A stretch of DNA of 64,000 bases from Frisingicoccus sp009929615 (GTDB lineage: Bacteria; Bacillota; Clostridia; Lachnospirales; Lachnospiraceae). The notes beneath the pieces were generated by a model. It did no database searches. It was not told the origin of the DNA and was given only the letters and a program-made list of their open reading frames with translations. A program made the translations under genes and the position numbers. Shown piece by piece: positions 23,819 to 33,513 of this stretch (the first letter of the stretch is position 1; the number at the start of each line of letters is the position of its first letter). The DNA is taken from positions 1 through 64,000 of the forward strand of contig JAQUXR010000006.1 in the NCBI GenBank assembly GCA_028692275.1, read 5' to 3'.

Positions 23819-26044
23819 GTGAAATACGCAGATATTATTATAGACATATCGCTGGAGGCTTTGGACCGGGTATTTCAGTACCTTATACCCGAAGAACTTC
23901 AGACGATAGTTCGGGTTGGAAGCCAGGTAATGGTACCTTTTGGTAATGGCAACCGCCTTGTAAAAGGTTATATCGTTGGCTTTTCTGAGGAAACAGATTA
24001 TGATGTCTGTAAAATGAAATCTATTCAGGAGCTGGCAAAGAACAGTATGACTGTGGAATCCCAGATGATTTCCCTGGCGGATTGGATGAGCCGTATGTAT
24101 GGATGCACTCGGGCACAGGCATTGAAAACTGTTTTGAATGTTAAACGCCGGATTAAGGGTGGAACGAAGCGGGTATATCGCCTGGCAGTGCCTCCGGAAG
24201 CGGCAGAAATTGAAATGAAAAAGCTGGCTCTTCAGCCACGGTTTGCTTCAAGAGCAGCTATACTGGCATTGATGCTGGATGATACAGAGCACAAGGGGAT
24301 CAGTGAAGCGGTCTTCAAGAAAAAAGTACCATCACCGGAAAATGCTCTGAGAACTTTGATGAAGCATGGCTGGATAGAGGTTCAGGAAGAATCCGATTAC
24401 AGAGTTCCCTTTTCCGGCATTTCCGGGGGCAGAAAGGTCGAACTGAATTCTGCGCAGATAAAAGCGGTAGAGGATATATGGAATGATGAACGTCAGATAC
24501 ATCTTCTTTACGGTGTGACGGGCAGTGGAAAAACAGAGGTCTATATGTCTTTAATTGAACGGGTGATTCAATCCGGTAAGCAGGCTATTGTTTTGATTCC
24601 CGAGATTTCTCTGACCTATCAGAATATCGCACGATTCCGGCAGCGTTTTGGCCAGCGTGTTTCTGTAATGAATTCTAAAATGTCGGACGGTGAACGTTAT
24701 GACCAGTATATCCAGGCAGAAAACGGGGAAATTGATATTATGATAGGACCGCGTTCAGCCCTGTTTACACCATTTCCAAGACTTGGTATGATTATTATTG
24801 ATGAGGAACAGGATGGCGCTTATAAAAGCGACACAACGCCCAAATATCACGCCCTGGACGTGGCCATACAGCGTACAGCTATGGAAGGGGGACGAGTTGT
24901 CCTTGGTTCAGCAACACCTTCCGTAGTTTCCTATGACCGGGCGGTTAAAGGAATTTACAGTCTTCACAAGCTGCCGGAGCGGGTAGCCGGCGGAACAGAG
25001 ATGGCTTCCGTGGAAGTTATTGATTTAAGGGAAGAATTAAAAGAAAAAAACTATTCAATTTTCAGCCGCAGACTTCAGGAAGAAATGCAGCAGCGGCTGG
25101 AGAGGAAAGAACAGATACTCTTGTTTTTAAACAGGAGAGGCTACGCAGGATTCATATCCTGCAGAAGCTGTGGTCATGTTATCCGCTGTCCGCACTGCGA
25201 TGTGTCAATGACCCTGCATAAAAGTCAGGGGAATATTTTGAAATGTCATTATTGTGGGAACACGGTGGCTATGCCGAAAACTTGTCCCGAATGCGGCTCT
25301 AAATATATCGGTGCCTTTGGCATGGGTACAGAGAAAGTGGTGGAGATGCTGAAGAGCAGATTCCCCCAGGCCAGAATTTTGCGGGCGGACAGAGATTCTA
25401 TGGGAAAGAAAAACAGTGCTTTGGATATTTTTCAGGCTTTTGCAAAGGGAGAGGCAGATATTCTTGTGGGAACCCAGATGATTGTTAAAGGCCATGATTT
25501 TCCGAATGTTACGCTGGTTGGAATTCTTGCAGCAGACCTGTCCATGTTTTCAGGGGACTATCTGGCGGGAGAAAGAACCTTTCAGTTATTGACCCAGGCG
25601 GCAGGAAGAACGGGCAGGGGAGAAAAAAAGGGTCTGGCGATTATTCAGACCTATAAACCTGATCACTATGCAGTGCTCTGCGCAGCCGAACAGAATTATG
25701 AGGCTTTTTACAAGCAGGAAATATTATATCGAAAATTGATGCACTATCCACCGGCGGGCTATATGATGGCAGTCGTGGTAGAGCATGAACAGGAATCGAG
25801 TGCGGGAGAGGCCGCTGGAATATTAGCAGAGGCCATGAAAAAGGAAGCTGTTATTCTGCTTCCTCCGGCAGATGGGTTCCGGGCAAAAGAGAAGGATGTT
25901 TACCGTAAGGTGATTTATATAAAGAGTCCAGGGCTGGATGAATTGCTGGAGTGCCGGAGTGCAGGCCAGAAGGTTATCCGGGAGATGGAATTATTTAAAC
26001 AAATGAATATACAGTTTGATATAAACCCAGTAAATTTATATTGA
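23819..26044 (+). CDS. priA: primosomal protein PriA
   Basis: 741 residues from a GTG at 23819 preceded by AAGGAGGG; an ATG 72 bases upstream in frame lacks a site. Domains: DNA-binding N-terminus (ADIIIDISLEALDRVFQYLIP), helicase Walker A GVTGSGKTEVY, DEEQ motif, and eight-cysteine zinc section (CRSCGHVIRCPHC, CHYC, CPECGS) inserted in the helicase. PriA restarts stalled replication forks and loads the primosome. First gene of a run of co-directional genes through thiN. Confidence 0.96.
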   Translation: MKYADIIIDISLEALDRVFQYLIPEELQTIVRVGSQVMVPFGNGNRLVKGYIVGFSEETDYDVCKMKSIQELAKNSMTVESQMISLADWMSRMYGCTRAQALKTVLNVKRRIKGGTKRVYRLAVPPEAAEIEMKKLALQPRFASRAAILALMLDDTEHKGISEAVFKKKVPSPENALRTLMKHGWIEVQEESDYRVPFSGISGGRKVELNSAQIKAVEDIWNDERQIHLLYGVTGSGKTEVYMSLIERVIQSGKQAIVLIPEISLTYQNIARFRQRFGQRVSVMNSKMSDGERYDQYIQAENGEIDIMIGPRSALFTPFPRLGMIIIDEEQDGAYKSDTTPKYHALDVAIQRTAMEGGRVVLGSATPSVVSYDRAVKGIYSLHKLPERVAGGTEMASVEVIDLREELKEKNYSIFSRRLQEEMQQRLERKEQILLFLNRRGYAGFISCRSCGHVIRCPHCDVSMTLHKSQGNILKCHYCGNTVAMPKTCPECGSKYIGAFGMGTEKVVEMLKSRFPQARILRADRDSMGKKNSALDIFQAFAKGEADILVGTQMIVKGHDFPNVTLVGILAADLSMFSGDYLAGERTFQLLTQAAGRTGRGEKKGLAIIQTYKPDHYAVLCAAEQNYEAFYKQEILYRKLMHYPPAGYMMAVVVEHEQESSAGEAAGILAEAMKKEAVILLPPADGFRAKEKDVYRKVIYIKSPGLDELLECRSAGQKVIREMELFKQMNIQFDINPVNLY

Positions 26045-26060
26045 GATGGAGGAAGATAAA

Positions 26061-26537
26061 ATGGCACTGAGAAAATTAAGATACGATGGAGACCCGGTTT
26101 TAAATAAGGTAGCAAAGGAAGTTAAAGAACTTACACCACGGGTGAAAGAGCTTATTGATGACCTTTTAGATACTATGTATGCAGAGAATGGTGTAGGTCT
26201 GGCTGCACCCCAGGTAGGTATTTTGAAACGTATCTGCGTTATTGATATAGGCGAAGGTCCTTATGTATTTATTAATCCTGAGATTATTGCTTCTTCCGGG
26301 GAGCAGACCGGGGATGAAGGATGTTTAAGTCTTCCGGGAAAGTCAGGCGTTGTAACCCGCCCAAACTATGTAAAAGCCAGAGCATTGGATAGAAATATGG
26401 TTCCTTTTGAGATTGAGGGAATAGAGCTTTTTGCAAGGGCCATGTGCCATGAATTCGACCATTTGGATGGACATCTTTATACCGAGAAAGTTGAAGGCGG
26501 CTTAAAGGATGTCGAGTATGAAGAGGGTGAAGAATAA
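26061..26537 (+). CDS. def: peptide deformylase
   Basis: 158 residues with all three motifs: GVGLAAPQVG, EGCLSLPG (metal cysteine) and HEFDHLDG (metal histidines). It removes the formyl group from nascent proteins. The start has GGAGG. The stop overlaps the fmt ATG by one base, coupling the two enzymes of the formylation cycle. Confidence 0.97.
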   Translation: MALRKLRYDGDPVLNKVAKEVKELTPRVKELIDDLLDTMYAENGVGLAAPQVGILKRICVIDIGEGPYVFINPEIIASSGEQTGDEGCLSLPGKSGVVTRPNYVKARALDRNMVPFEIEGIELFARAMCHEFDHLDGHLYTEKVEGGLKDVEYEEGEE

Positions 26538-27466
26538 TGAAAGTTGTATTTATGGGGACACCGGATTTTTCGGTGCCGACATTAGAAAAGATAGTTGAGG
26601 CCGGACATGAGGTTGTCGGTGTCGTAACCCAGCCGGATAAGGCCAAGGGGCGTGGCAAGAATATGGCGTTTCCACCGGTTAAGGAAAAGGCTTTGGAATA
26701 TGGCCTGAAAGTTTACCAGCCAAGACGGGCAAGGGAACCGGAATTTGTTGAAGAGATGAAAGCCTTAAAGCCGGATGTTATGGTCGTTGTTGCTTTTGGA
26801 CAGATACTTCCAAAGGCAATTCTGGATATTCCGTTCTATGGCTGTATTAATGTTCATGCATCACTTCTTCCGAAATACAGAGGTGCAGCACCTATTCAAT
26901 GGGCTGTCGTTTCAGGAGAAAAGGTCAGCGGCGTTACAACCATGCAGATGGATGTGGGACTGGATACGGGGGATATGCTGTTAAAAGCAGAGGTTGCTTT
27001 GGATGCAGATGAAACAGGTGGAAGCCTTCATGATAAACTCAGTGTTATTGGTGGAGATTTACTTATTCAGACTTTAGAAGGCCTGGAGAAGGGAACATTG
27101 ACACCGGAGAAACAGGATGACAGTCAGACGGGAGAATACGCCCGTATGCTGGATAAGGCTTTAGGACAGATTGATTTTTCGAAATCGGCAGAAGAAATTG
27201 AACGTCTTATACGCGGATTAAATCCATGGCCAAGTGCTTATACCCATTACCAGGGGAAGACAATGAAACTCTGGCGGGCAGAAGTTGTTCCTGGTGGTGA
27301 TGGAAAACCGGGACAGATTGTTGAAGTTGATAAAAAGGGCTTTATTGTTCAGACCGGAGAAAAGGCGCTTAGAGTGATAGAACTTCAGATGGAAGGAAAA
27401 AAATGGATGGATGCAGGGGCCTTTTTACGAGGTGCTCAGATGTTACCGGGAGATTTTCTGGAATAG
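26537..27466 (+). CDS. fmt: methionyl-tRNA formyltransferase
   Basis: 309 residues. N-terminal formyl transferase fold with VFMGTPDFSVPTLE, the catalytic NVHASLLPKYRGAAPIQWAV and GVTTMQMDVGLDTGDML, and a C-terminal tRNA-binding domain. It formylates initiator Met-tRNA with 10-formyl-THF. Start overlaps the def stop (TAATG). Confidence 0.97.
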   Translation: MKVVFMGTPDFSVPTLEKIVEAGHEVVGVVTQPDKAKGRGKNMAFPPVKEKALEYGLKVYQPRRAREPEFVEEMKALKPDVMVVVAFGQILPKAILDIPFYGCINVHASLLPKYRGAAPIQWAVVSGEKVSGVTTMQMDVGLDTGDMLLKAEVALDADETGGSLHDKLSVIGGDLLIQTLEGLEKGTLTPEKQDDSQTGEYARMLDKALGQIDFSKSAEEIERLIRGLNPWPSAYTHYQGKTMKLWRAEVVPGGDGKPGQIVEVDKKGFIVQTGEKALRVIELQMEGKKWMDAGAFLRGAQMLPGDFLE

Positions 27467-27481
27467 AAGAGGAGGAATTGG

Positions 27482-28198
27482 ATGAGAGGTTTTTATTATC
27501 CGGGGTTTTTCTTTGACCCAACCTATATATTAATTATTATTGGTGCTGTACTTTCAATGTGGGCATCAGGTAGAGTAAAATCGACTTTTGCAAAATATGA
27601 CAGAGTGAGAAATTTACGAGGTCTTACAGGAGCGCAGGCAGCAGAAGCGGTCCTGCATCAGGCAGGTATTTATAATGTGAGTATTCAACGTATTGCCGGA
27701 AATCTGACAGACCATTATGACCCGGCAGCTAAAGTTTTAAGATTATCTGACAGTGTCTATAATGCAACGAGCGTTGCGGCTGTAGGTGTTGCAGCCCACG
27801 AGTGTGGTCATGCGATTCAGGATCAGAAGGACTATGCACCTCTGCGTATTCGAACGGCATTAGTTCCAATCTGCAACTTTGGCAGCACTATCAGCTGGCC
27901 GTTAATTATTATTGGTGTTATTCTGGGATGGAACCAGACCTTTATACGAATTGGCATTATATTATTTTTTACAGTTGTTGTTTTCCAGCTTGTCACATTG
28001 CCGGTTGAATTTAATGCATCCTCCAGAGCATTAAAGATTTTATCATCCACCGGACTTTTACAGGGTGAAGAAAATGAGGGCGCACAGAAGGTATTGCGTG
28101 CAGCAGCACTGACTTATGTGGCCGGAGCGGCGGCATCTATTTTGCAGATGCTTCGTTTGATTATATTATTCGGAGGCCGGGGAAGCCGCGATGACTAA
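27482..28198 (+). CDS. membrane zinc metallopeptidase, YugP family
   Basis: 238 residues with an N-terminal membrane segment (about 8-26), the zinc motif HECGHAIQ (about residues 104-111) and further transmembrane helices (about 132-170, 195-235). The family is annotated neutral zinc metallopeptidase (DUF/Zn_peptidase_2); physiological substrate unknown. It is a frequent neighbour of fmt and rsmB in Clostridia. Overlaps rsmB by eight bases. Confidence 0.93.
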   Translation: MRGFYYPGFFFDPTYILIIIGAVLSMWASGRVKSTFAKYDRVRNLRGLTGAQAAEAVLHQAGIYNVSIQRIAGNLTDHYDPAAKVLRLSDSVYNATSVAAVGVAAHECGHAIQDQKDYAPLRIRTALVPICNFGSTISWPLIIIGVILGWNQTFIRIGIILFFTVVVFQLVTLPVEFNASSRALKILSSTGLLQGEENEGAQKVLRAAALTYVAGAAASILQMLRLIILFGGRGSRDD

Positions 28199-29522
28199 TC
28201 AGGAGAACTTAAGAGATATTGTCTGTACCCTTTTGCTGGAGATTGAAAAAGAAGGGGTGCCATCTCATGTGGCCATTCGGCATATGCTGGAGAAATATCA
28301 GTACCTTGGAAATTCAGAACGCCGGTTTATAAGCCGCCTGACTCGTGGAACCTTGGAGCGGAGCGGAACGTTAGACTGGATGATTGAACAGTTTTCAAAG
28401 GTTAAGGTTAAGAAAATGAAGCCGGTGATTCGGACAATTCTTCGGATTTCTGCTTATCAGATGAAATATATGGACGGTGTTCCCGTATCTGCTGTATGCA
28501 ATGAGGCTGTTAAGCTGGCGAAGAAACGAGGATTTAAAAGTCTTGCCGGTTTCGTGAATGGTGTTCTTCGAAACATGGGCAGAGGACTGGATGGTCTGGA
28601 GCCGCCAAAGGATAATTTATCCGTTTACTATTCACAGCCTGAGTGGCTGACAGAGTATTGGACAAAATGCTATGGTGAAGAAAAAACCAGAGAAATGTTT
28701 GAGTACTTTTTAAAAGAACAGCCATTAAATGTTCGAATTTGTAAAAACAGGATTACAGCGGAAGTTTTCAAAGAACATATGGAAATACAGAAGGTCACGG
28801 CTGTTCAGAATGCTATGCTTGAAGATGCTTTTGAACTAAAAGGTTATGATTATCTCGGTGCACTGCCCGAATTTCAGGAGGGACTCTGTACCGTTCAGGA
28901 TGTGAGTTCCATGCTGGTTGCAAAAGCAGCCGGTGTAAAATCTACAGATAAAATAATTGATGTCTGTGCAGCACCTGGCGGGAAGAGCATTCAAATCAGT
29001 GAGATGCTTAACGAAGGCCGGATTAGTGCAAGGGATTTGACGGAAAATAAAATCGAGATGATTGAAGAAAATATTCAGCGTATGGGCGCAGAACATATTC
29101 AGACCCGGTGTCAGGATGCTCTGGAATTTGTTCCGGAGGATGAAGAAAGTGCGGATGTAGTTATTGCAGATTTACCCTGTTCCGGTCTGGGGGTTATCGG
29201 CCGTAAGCCGGATATCAAGTATCGGATGAATCTTGAGGATATGAAATCTCTGGCAGAGCTTCAGAAAAAGATACTGACCCAAGTGTCACGTTATGTGAAA
29301 CCCGGGGGCTGTCTTATTTATAGTACCTGTACGGTGAATTTGGGAGAAAATGAGGAAAATGTCCGATGGTTTCAGGAAAACTTTCCTTTTGAAACAGAAA
29401 GTCTGAAAGATTATCTGCCTGAAAATATTTCTTCAGATACTCTGGAGAAGGGGTATGTACAGCTTTTTCCGGGAGAATATGATACGGATGGATTTTTTAT
29501 TGCCCGGTTCCGAAGGAGATAA
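28191..29522 (+). CDS. rsmB: 16S rRNA m5C967 methyltransferase RsmB
   Basis: 443 residues: N-terminal NusB-like RNA-binding domain (about 1-140), linker, and SAM-dependent methyltransferase domain with DVCAAPGGKSIQ, the ADLPCSGLGVIGRKPDI catalytic segment and YSTCTVN nucleophile. It methylates a 16S rRNA cytosine. Start ATG overlaps the preceding gene; GGAG-type site lies within it. Confidence 0.96.
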   Translation: MTNQENLRDIVCTLLLEIEKEGVPSHVAIRHMLEKYQYLGNSERRFISRLTRGTLERSGTLDWMIEQFSKVKVKKMKPVIRTILRISAYQMKYMDGVPVSAVCNEAVKLAKKRGFKSLAGFVNGVLRNMGRGLDGLEPPKDNLSVYYSQPEWLTEYWTKCYGEEKTREMFEYFLKEQPLNVRICKNRITAEVFKEHMEIQKVTAVQNAMLEDAFELKGYDYLGALPEFQEGLCTVQDVSSMLVAKAAGVKSTDKIIDVCAAPGGKSIQISEMLNEGRISARDLTENKIEMIEENIQRMGAEHIQTRCQDALEFVPEDEESADVVIADLPCSGLGVIGRKPDIKYRMNLEDMKSLAELQKKILTQVSRYVKPGGCLIYSTCTVNLGENEENVRWFQENFPFETESLKDYLPENISSDTLEKGYVQLFPGEYDTDGFFIARFRRR

Positions 29523-29524
29523 AG

Positions 29525-30580
29525 ATGGAAAAAACAGATATCAGATCAATGACACTGCCGGAACTGGAAACATTTATCGTTGAAACTCTTGGCGATAAAA
29601 AGTTTCGCGCAGGTCAGATTTATGATTGGATTCATGTAAAATTAATACAGAGTTTTGATGAAATGACAAATCTGTCCCGGGATTTGCGAAGCCGATTGGA
29701 AGAGATAGCAACACTACGGCCCCTGACTCTGGTAGAATGCCTTGTGTCAGAAATTGACGGGACCCGGAAATATCTTTTCCGAATGGACGATGGAAGTATT
29801 ATCGAAAGCGTTCTTATGAAATATAAACACGGTAATTCCGTATGTATTTCTTCCCAGGTGGGATGCCGGATGGGATGCAGGTTCTGTGCATCAACATTGG
29901 CAGGATTAGAGCGGAATCTGTCGGCTTCAGAAATGCTTGGACAGGTTTATGCGATACAGAGGGAATCCGGTGAACGGGTTTCGAATGTGGTTATTATGGG
30001 AACCGGCGAGCCATTGGACAACTATGATTCGGCGGTACGGTTCATGCGAATGATTTCGGATGAAAAGGGGCTTCATATAAGTCAGAGAAATATTACTCTT
30101 TCCACCTGTGGCATGGTACCGGAAATCTATAAACTTGCAGATGAGCAGCTTCAAGTGACACTGGCCATTTCACTGCATGCTTCAAGTGATGAGAAACGGA
30201 AATCTATGATGCCTATTGCCGATAGATATTCGATTGCAGAATTGCTGAAAGCCTGTCGATATTATTATGATACCAGCGGCCGGCGGCTTACTTTTGAGTA
30301 CAGTCTGGCATCGGGGGTGAATGATACGCCGGAGGACGCAAGGAACCTTGCACATCTGTTAAAAGGTTTTATGTGGCATGTGAATCTCATTCCGATTAAT
30401 CCGGTTGAAGAGCGGGAATATGTACAATCTGACAGGAAATCCATAGTGAATTTCAAAAATAACCTTGAAAAATATGGGGGAAATGTTACTATAAGAAGAG
30501 AAATGGGTCGGGATATACAGGCAGCCTGTGGTCAATTACGCCGCAGATATATGACTCAGCTTGAAAATAAGGAGGTATAA
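29525..30580 (+). CDS. rlmN: 23S rRNA m2A2503 methyltransferase RlmN (radical SAM)
   Basis: 351 residues with radical-SAM cysteines C114, C118 and C121 (CRMGCRFCAS), the MGTGEPLDNYD segment and the C-terminal cysteine in DIQAACGQL. It methylates A2503 of 23S rRNA and A37 of some tRNAs, using a 4Fe-4S cluster. Two bases after rsmB. Confidence 0.97.
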   Translation: MEKTDIRSMTLPELETFIVETLGDKKFRAGQIYDWIHVKLIQSFDEMTNLSRDLRSRLEEIATLRPLTLVECLVSEIDGTRKYLFRMDDGSIIESVLMKYKHGNSVCISSQVGCRMGCRFCASTLAGLERNLSASEMLGQVYAIQRESGERVSNVVIMGTGEPLDNYDSAVRFMRMISDEKGLHISQRNITLSTCGMVPEIYKLADEQLQVTLAISLHASSDEKRKSMMPIADRYSIAELLKACRYYYDTSGRRLTFEYSLASGVNDTPEDARNLAHLLKGFMWHVNLIPINPVEEREYVQSDRKSIVNFKNNLEKYGGNVTIRREMGRDIQAACGQLRRRYMTQLENKEV

Positions 30581-30581
30581 A

Positions 30582-31322
30582 ATGCGGGTATTTGGAAGGA
30601 CGGACGTAGGTTTGGTCCGTAAAACGAATCAGGATTTCATTTTTTATTCTCAGGAACCGGTGGGTGCTTTTCCAAATCTGTTTATTGTTGCAGATGGTAT
30701 GGGAGGCCATAATGCGGGGGATTTTGCCTCACGTTATGCCGTAGAATGCTTTTTGGATTATGTGAAAAACTCAAAACCCGATGCGTTGATTCGGATGGTC
30801 GATGAGGGGATTAAATATTCGAATAGGAAAATTATGGAAAAAGCCGCAGAGGATGAAAAACTCAGAGGCATGGGAACAACTATGGTGGTTGCCTATATCG
30901 AAGATGAACAGCTTTTTGTGGGAAATATCGGCGACAGCCGTTTATATTTGATGGATAAACAGATGAATCAGGTAACAGAAGACCATTCTTTTGTTGCAAC
31001 TTTAGTGCGTGCTGGTGAACTGACACCAGAGGAAGCAAGAACGCATCCGGATAAAAATGTCATTACCCGTGCGGTGGGCGCTGCGGAGAATGCCAAGGTT
31101 GACTTTTTTGAAGTGGACCTTGAACGGGGGGATCAGATTCTTATGTGTTCCGATGGATTATCCAATATGGTTACGGATGATGTTTTATTTGACATCATTA
31201 AAAATACATACATCGGGGATGTTGTGGAAGAACTGATTAGTGAAGCGAAGAAAAACGGTGGTTTAGATAATATCGCAGTGATTGTTATAGACCCATTTGA
31301 TGTGGAGGTGAATCGATGTTAG
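30582..31322 (+). CDS. prpC: PP2C-type protein phosphatase
   Basis: 246 residues from the ATG at 30582 with GGAGG. PP2C motifs: GRTDVGLVRKTNQD, VADGMGGHNAGDFAS, GNIGDSRLYLM, DHSFV and CSDGLSNMV. It dephosphorylates Ser/Thr proteins and antagonises the kinase encoded next, which it overlaps by seven bases. Confidence 0.96.
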   Translation: MRVFGRTDVGLVRKTNQDFIFYSQEPVGAFPNLFIVADGMGGHNAGDFASRYAVECFLDYVKNSKPDALIRMVDEGIKYSNRKIMEKAAEDEKLRGMGTTMVVAYIEDEQLFVGNIGDSRLYLMDKQMNQVTEDHSFVATLVRAGELTPEEARTHPDKNVITRAVGAAENAKVDFFEVDLERGDQILMCSDGLSNMVTDDVLFDIIKNTYIGDVVEELISEAKKNGGLDNIAVIVIDPFDVEVNRC

Positions 31323-33502
31323 CACCAGGAACGCTTTTAGCAGGCAGGTATGAGATTGTCGGCAGAATCGGCGCAGGCGGAATGTCGAATGTATATAAAG
31401 CCAAGGACCAGAAATTAAACCGGTACGTGGCAATTAAGGTTTTAAAGCCAGAATATAGTACAGATGCTACATTTGTAAAGAAATTCCGTGTTGAAGCCCA
31501 GTCAGCAGCAGGATTATCCCATCCAAACATCGTTAATGTATATGATGTTGGTGAAGAAAAAGGGATTCATTATATTGTTATGGAATTGGTTCAGGGAATT
31601 ACCCTGAAGCATTATATTGAAAGAAAAGGACAGCTGGATATTCGTGAAGTTTTGAACATTTCTGTTCAGATTGCTTCCGGTATGGGAGCAGCCCATGCAA
31701 ATCGGATTATTCATAGAGATATTAAGCCTCAGAATGTTATCATGTCCAGAGATGGCAAGGTTAAGGTTACGGATTTTGGTATTGCGAAAGCAGCTGATTC
31801 TACAACAGTAACAACAAACGCAGCCGGTTCGGTGCATTATATTTCTCCGGAACAGGCCCGGGGTGGATACAGTGATGAAAAGAGTGATATCTATTCTTTA
31901 GGTATTACTATGTATGAGATGGTTACCGGAGAAGTGCCATATGATGGTGAGAATAATGTTGCCGTTGCATTGCAGCATATTCAGGGAAATATGACATCTC
32001 CAAGACAGATAAATCCAGACATTCCACGGAGTGTGGAACGCATTATTTTGAAATGTACCCAGAAAAAACCTGATTTAAGATACAATTCAGCAAAAGAATT
32101 GATTATGGACCTGCGTAGAGCTTTAGCAGAGCCCGATGGTAATTATGTGGTTATCGGTGCGGCTGCGGCGGCAGGAGCAGCCGGTGTGGCAGCCGGTGTT
32201 GGAGACAGCACAACGGTTGTTATGGATGAACAGGATGTGGAAAAACTCCGTCAGGCCGGATTGAATAAAAAAGGACCAAAAGCCGGAGAAAAACTGACAG
32301 CAGAAGAACGCCGCCGTCGCCAGCTTGAGGAAGAAGAACGGGAATATGAAGAGTATGATGACCATCATGCCCGGAAAAAAGCAAAGAGACAGGAAGTTGT
32401 TTCAAAGCAGGATGACGACGATGATGATGATGTGAATCCTGCATTGGATAAAACGATGATGATTTTCGGTATTGTCGGTGCGGTTATTATTGTTATTGTT
32501 ATATTCTTTATTATTGGACGTGCCAGCGGACTTTTTGGCGGTACAAATACGACAAAGGCAACCGAAACATCTTCGGGGAATATCAGCACAGAGAGTTCTC
32601 AGGTAACCGTTCCGGATTGTTCAGACATGACACAGGAAGCTGCTATTGCATTGCTTGAAGAGAATGAATTGGACTATAAAGTTCAGGAAAAAGAAGACGA
32701 TAGTGTTGATAAAGGTAAGGTTATCAATCAGACACCAGAAGCCAATGCGAAGGTGGACAAAGGAACAATTATTACTCTTTTCATAAGCAAAGGTAATGAA
32801 TCTGCAGAAATGCCGGATTTAAAAGAGATGTCTCTGGATGCAGCCAAGTCCCAGTTAGAGGGTATGGGTCTTAAAGTCAAAGTGACGAATGAATTCCATG
32901 ATACAATTGAAGAAAATCATGTTATCCGCACATCACCGGAGACAGGAAAGACTGTGAAACTTGGTGCTACAGTTACATTATATGTCAGCAAAGGTAAAGA
33001 AACAAAAACCGTTACTGTACCGGATTTAAGTCCTTATACTTATGATGAAGCAGTCTATGCTTTGAACAGCGTAGGCCTTAAGGTGGGCGATGTTTCTGAA
33101 GAATACAGTGATTATGTTGATGAAAACTATGTTACATGGCAGGGTGTGGATGCCGGTTCTGAAGTTGCAGAAGGAACAACAGTGAACTTTGGTATCAGTA
33201 AGGGACAAAGAATAACGGAACCCGTACAGGGCTCAGCAACCGTTTCCATGCCGGGAGATAATCCGATAGGACGTGACATCGGTACACATGCACCATTTAC
33301 TGAAGGAACTATAACAATTGAAGTTGCTTATGCAGATGGTACAGTGGAAACTGTATACACTGCCTATTGTAGTTCGGCAGATTCTTATGAATCCGGATGG
33401 AGTACAAGTGTAACCGGTATTGCCGGAGAATCAGCAACTGTATATGCCTATATAGAAGGTGTTCTATATTCAAATCCACCAGCAGTTATTACTTTTAATT
33501 AG
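31316..33502 (+). CDS. prkC: PASTA-domain Ser/Thr protein kinase PrkC
   Basis: 728 residues. Kinase domain (about 1-270) with GRIGAGGMSNVY, AIKVLKPE lysine, HRDIKPQNVIM and DFGIAKA. A charged juxtamembrane stretch is followed by one transmembrane helix (about 380-400) and three PASTA domains (about 425-645) that sense muropeptides. A further domain of about 80 residues at the C-terminus (TEGTITIEVAYADGTVETV) is of no family I can name. Works with the phosphatase encoded upstream. Confidence 0.96.
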   Translation: MLAPGTLLAGRYEIVGRIGAGGMSNVYKAKDQKLNRYVAIKVLKPEYSTDATFVKKFRVEAQSAAGLSHPNIVNVYDVGEEKGIHYIVMELVQGITLKHYIERKGQLDIREVLNISVQIASGMGAAHANRIIHRDIKPQNVIMSRDGKVKVTDFGIAKAADSTTVTTNAAGSVHYISPEQARGGYSDEKSDIYSLGITMYEMVTGEVPYDGENNVAVALQHIQGNMTSPRQINPDIPRSVERIILKCTQKKPDLRYNSAKELIMDLRRALAEPDGNYVVIGAAAAAGAAGVAAGVGDSTTVVMDEQDVEKLRQAGLNKKGPKAGEKLTAEERRRRQLEEEEREYEEYDDHHARKKAKRQEVVSKQDDDDDDDVNPALDKTMMIFGIVGAVIIVIVIFFIIGRASGLFGGTNTTKATETSSGNISTESSQVTVPDCSDMTQEAAIALLEENELDYKVQEKEDDSVDKGKVINQTPEANAKVDKGTIITLFISKGNESAEMPDLKEMSLDAAKSQLEGMGLKVKVTNEFHDTIEENHVIRTSPETGKTVKLGATVTLYVSKGKETKTVTVPDLSPYTYDEAVYALNSVGLKVGDVSEEYSDYVDENYVTWQGVDAGSEVAEGTTVNFGISKGQRITEPVQGSATVSMPGDNPIGRDIGTHAPFTEGTITIEVAYADGTVETVYTAYCSSADSYESGWSTSVTGIAGESATVYAYIEGVLYSNPPAVITFN

Positions 33503-33513
33503 ATGAGGTGGAT

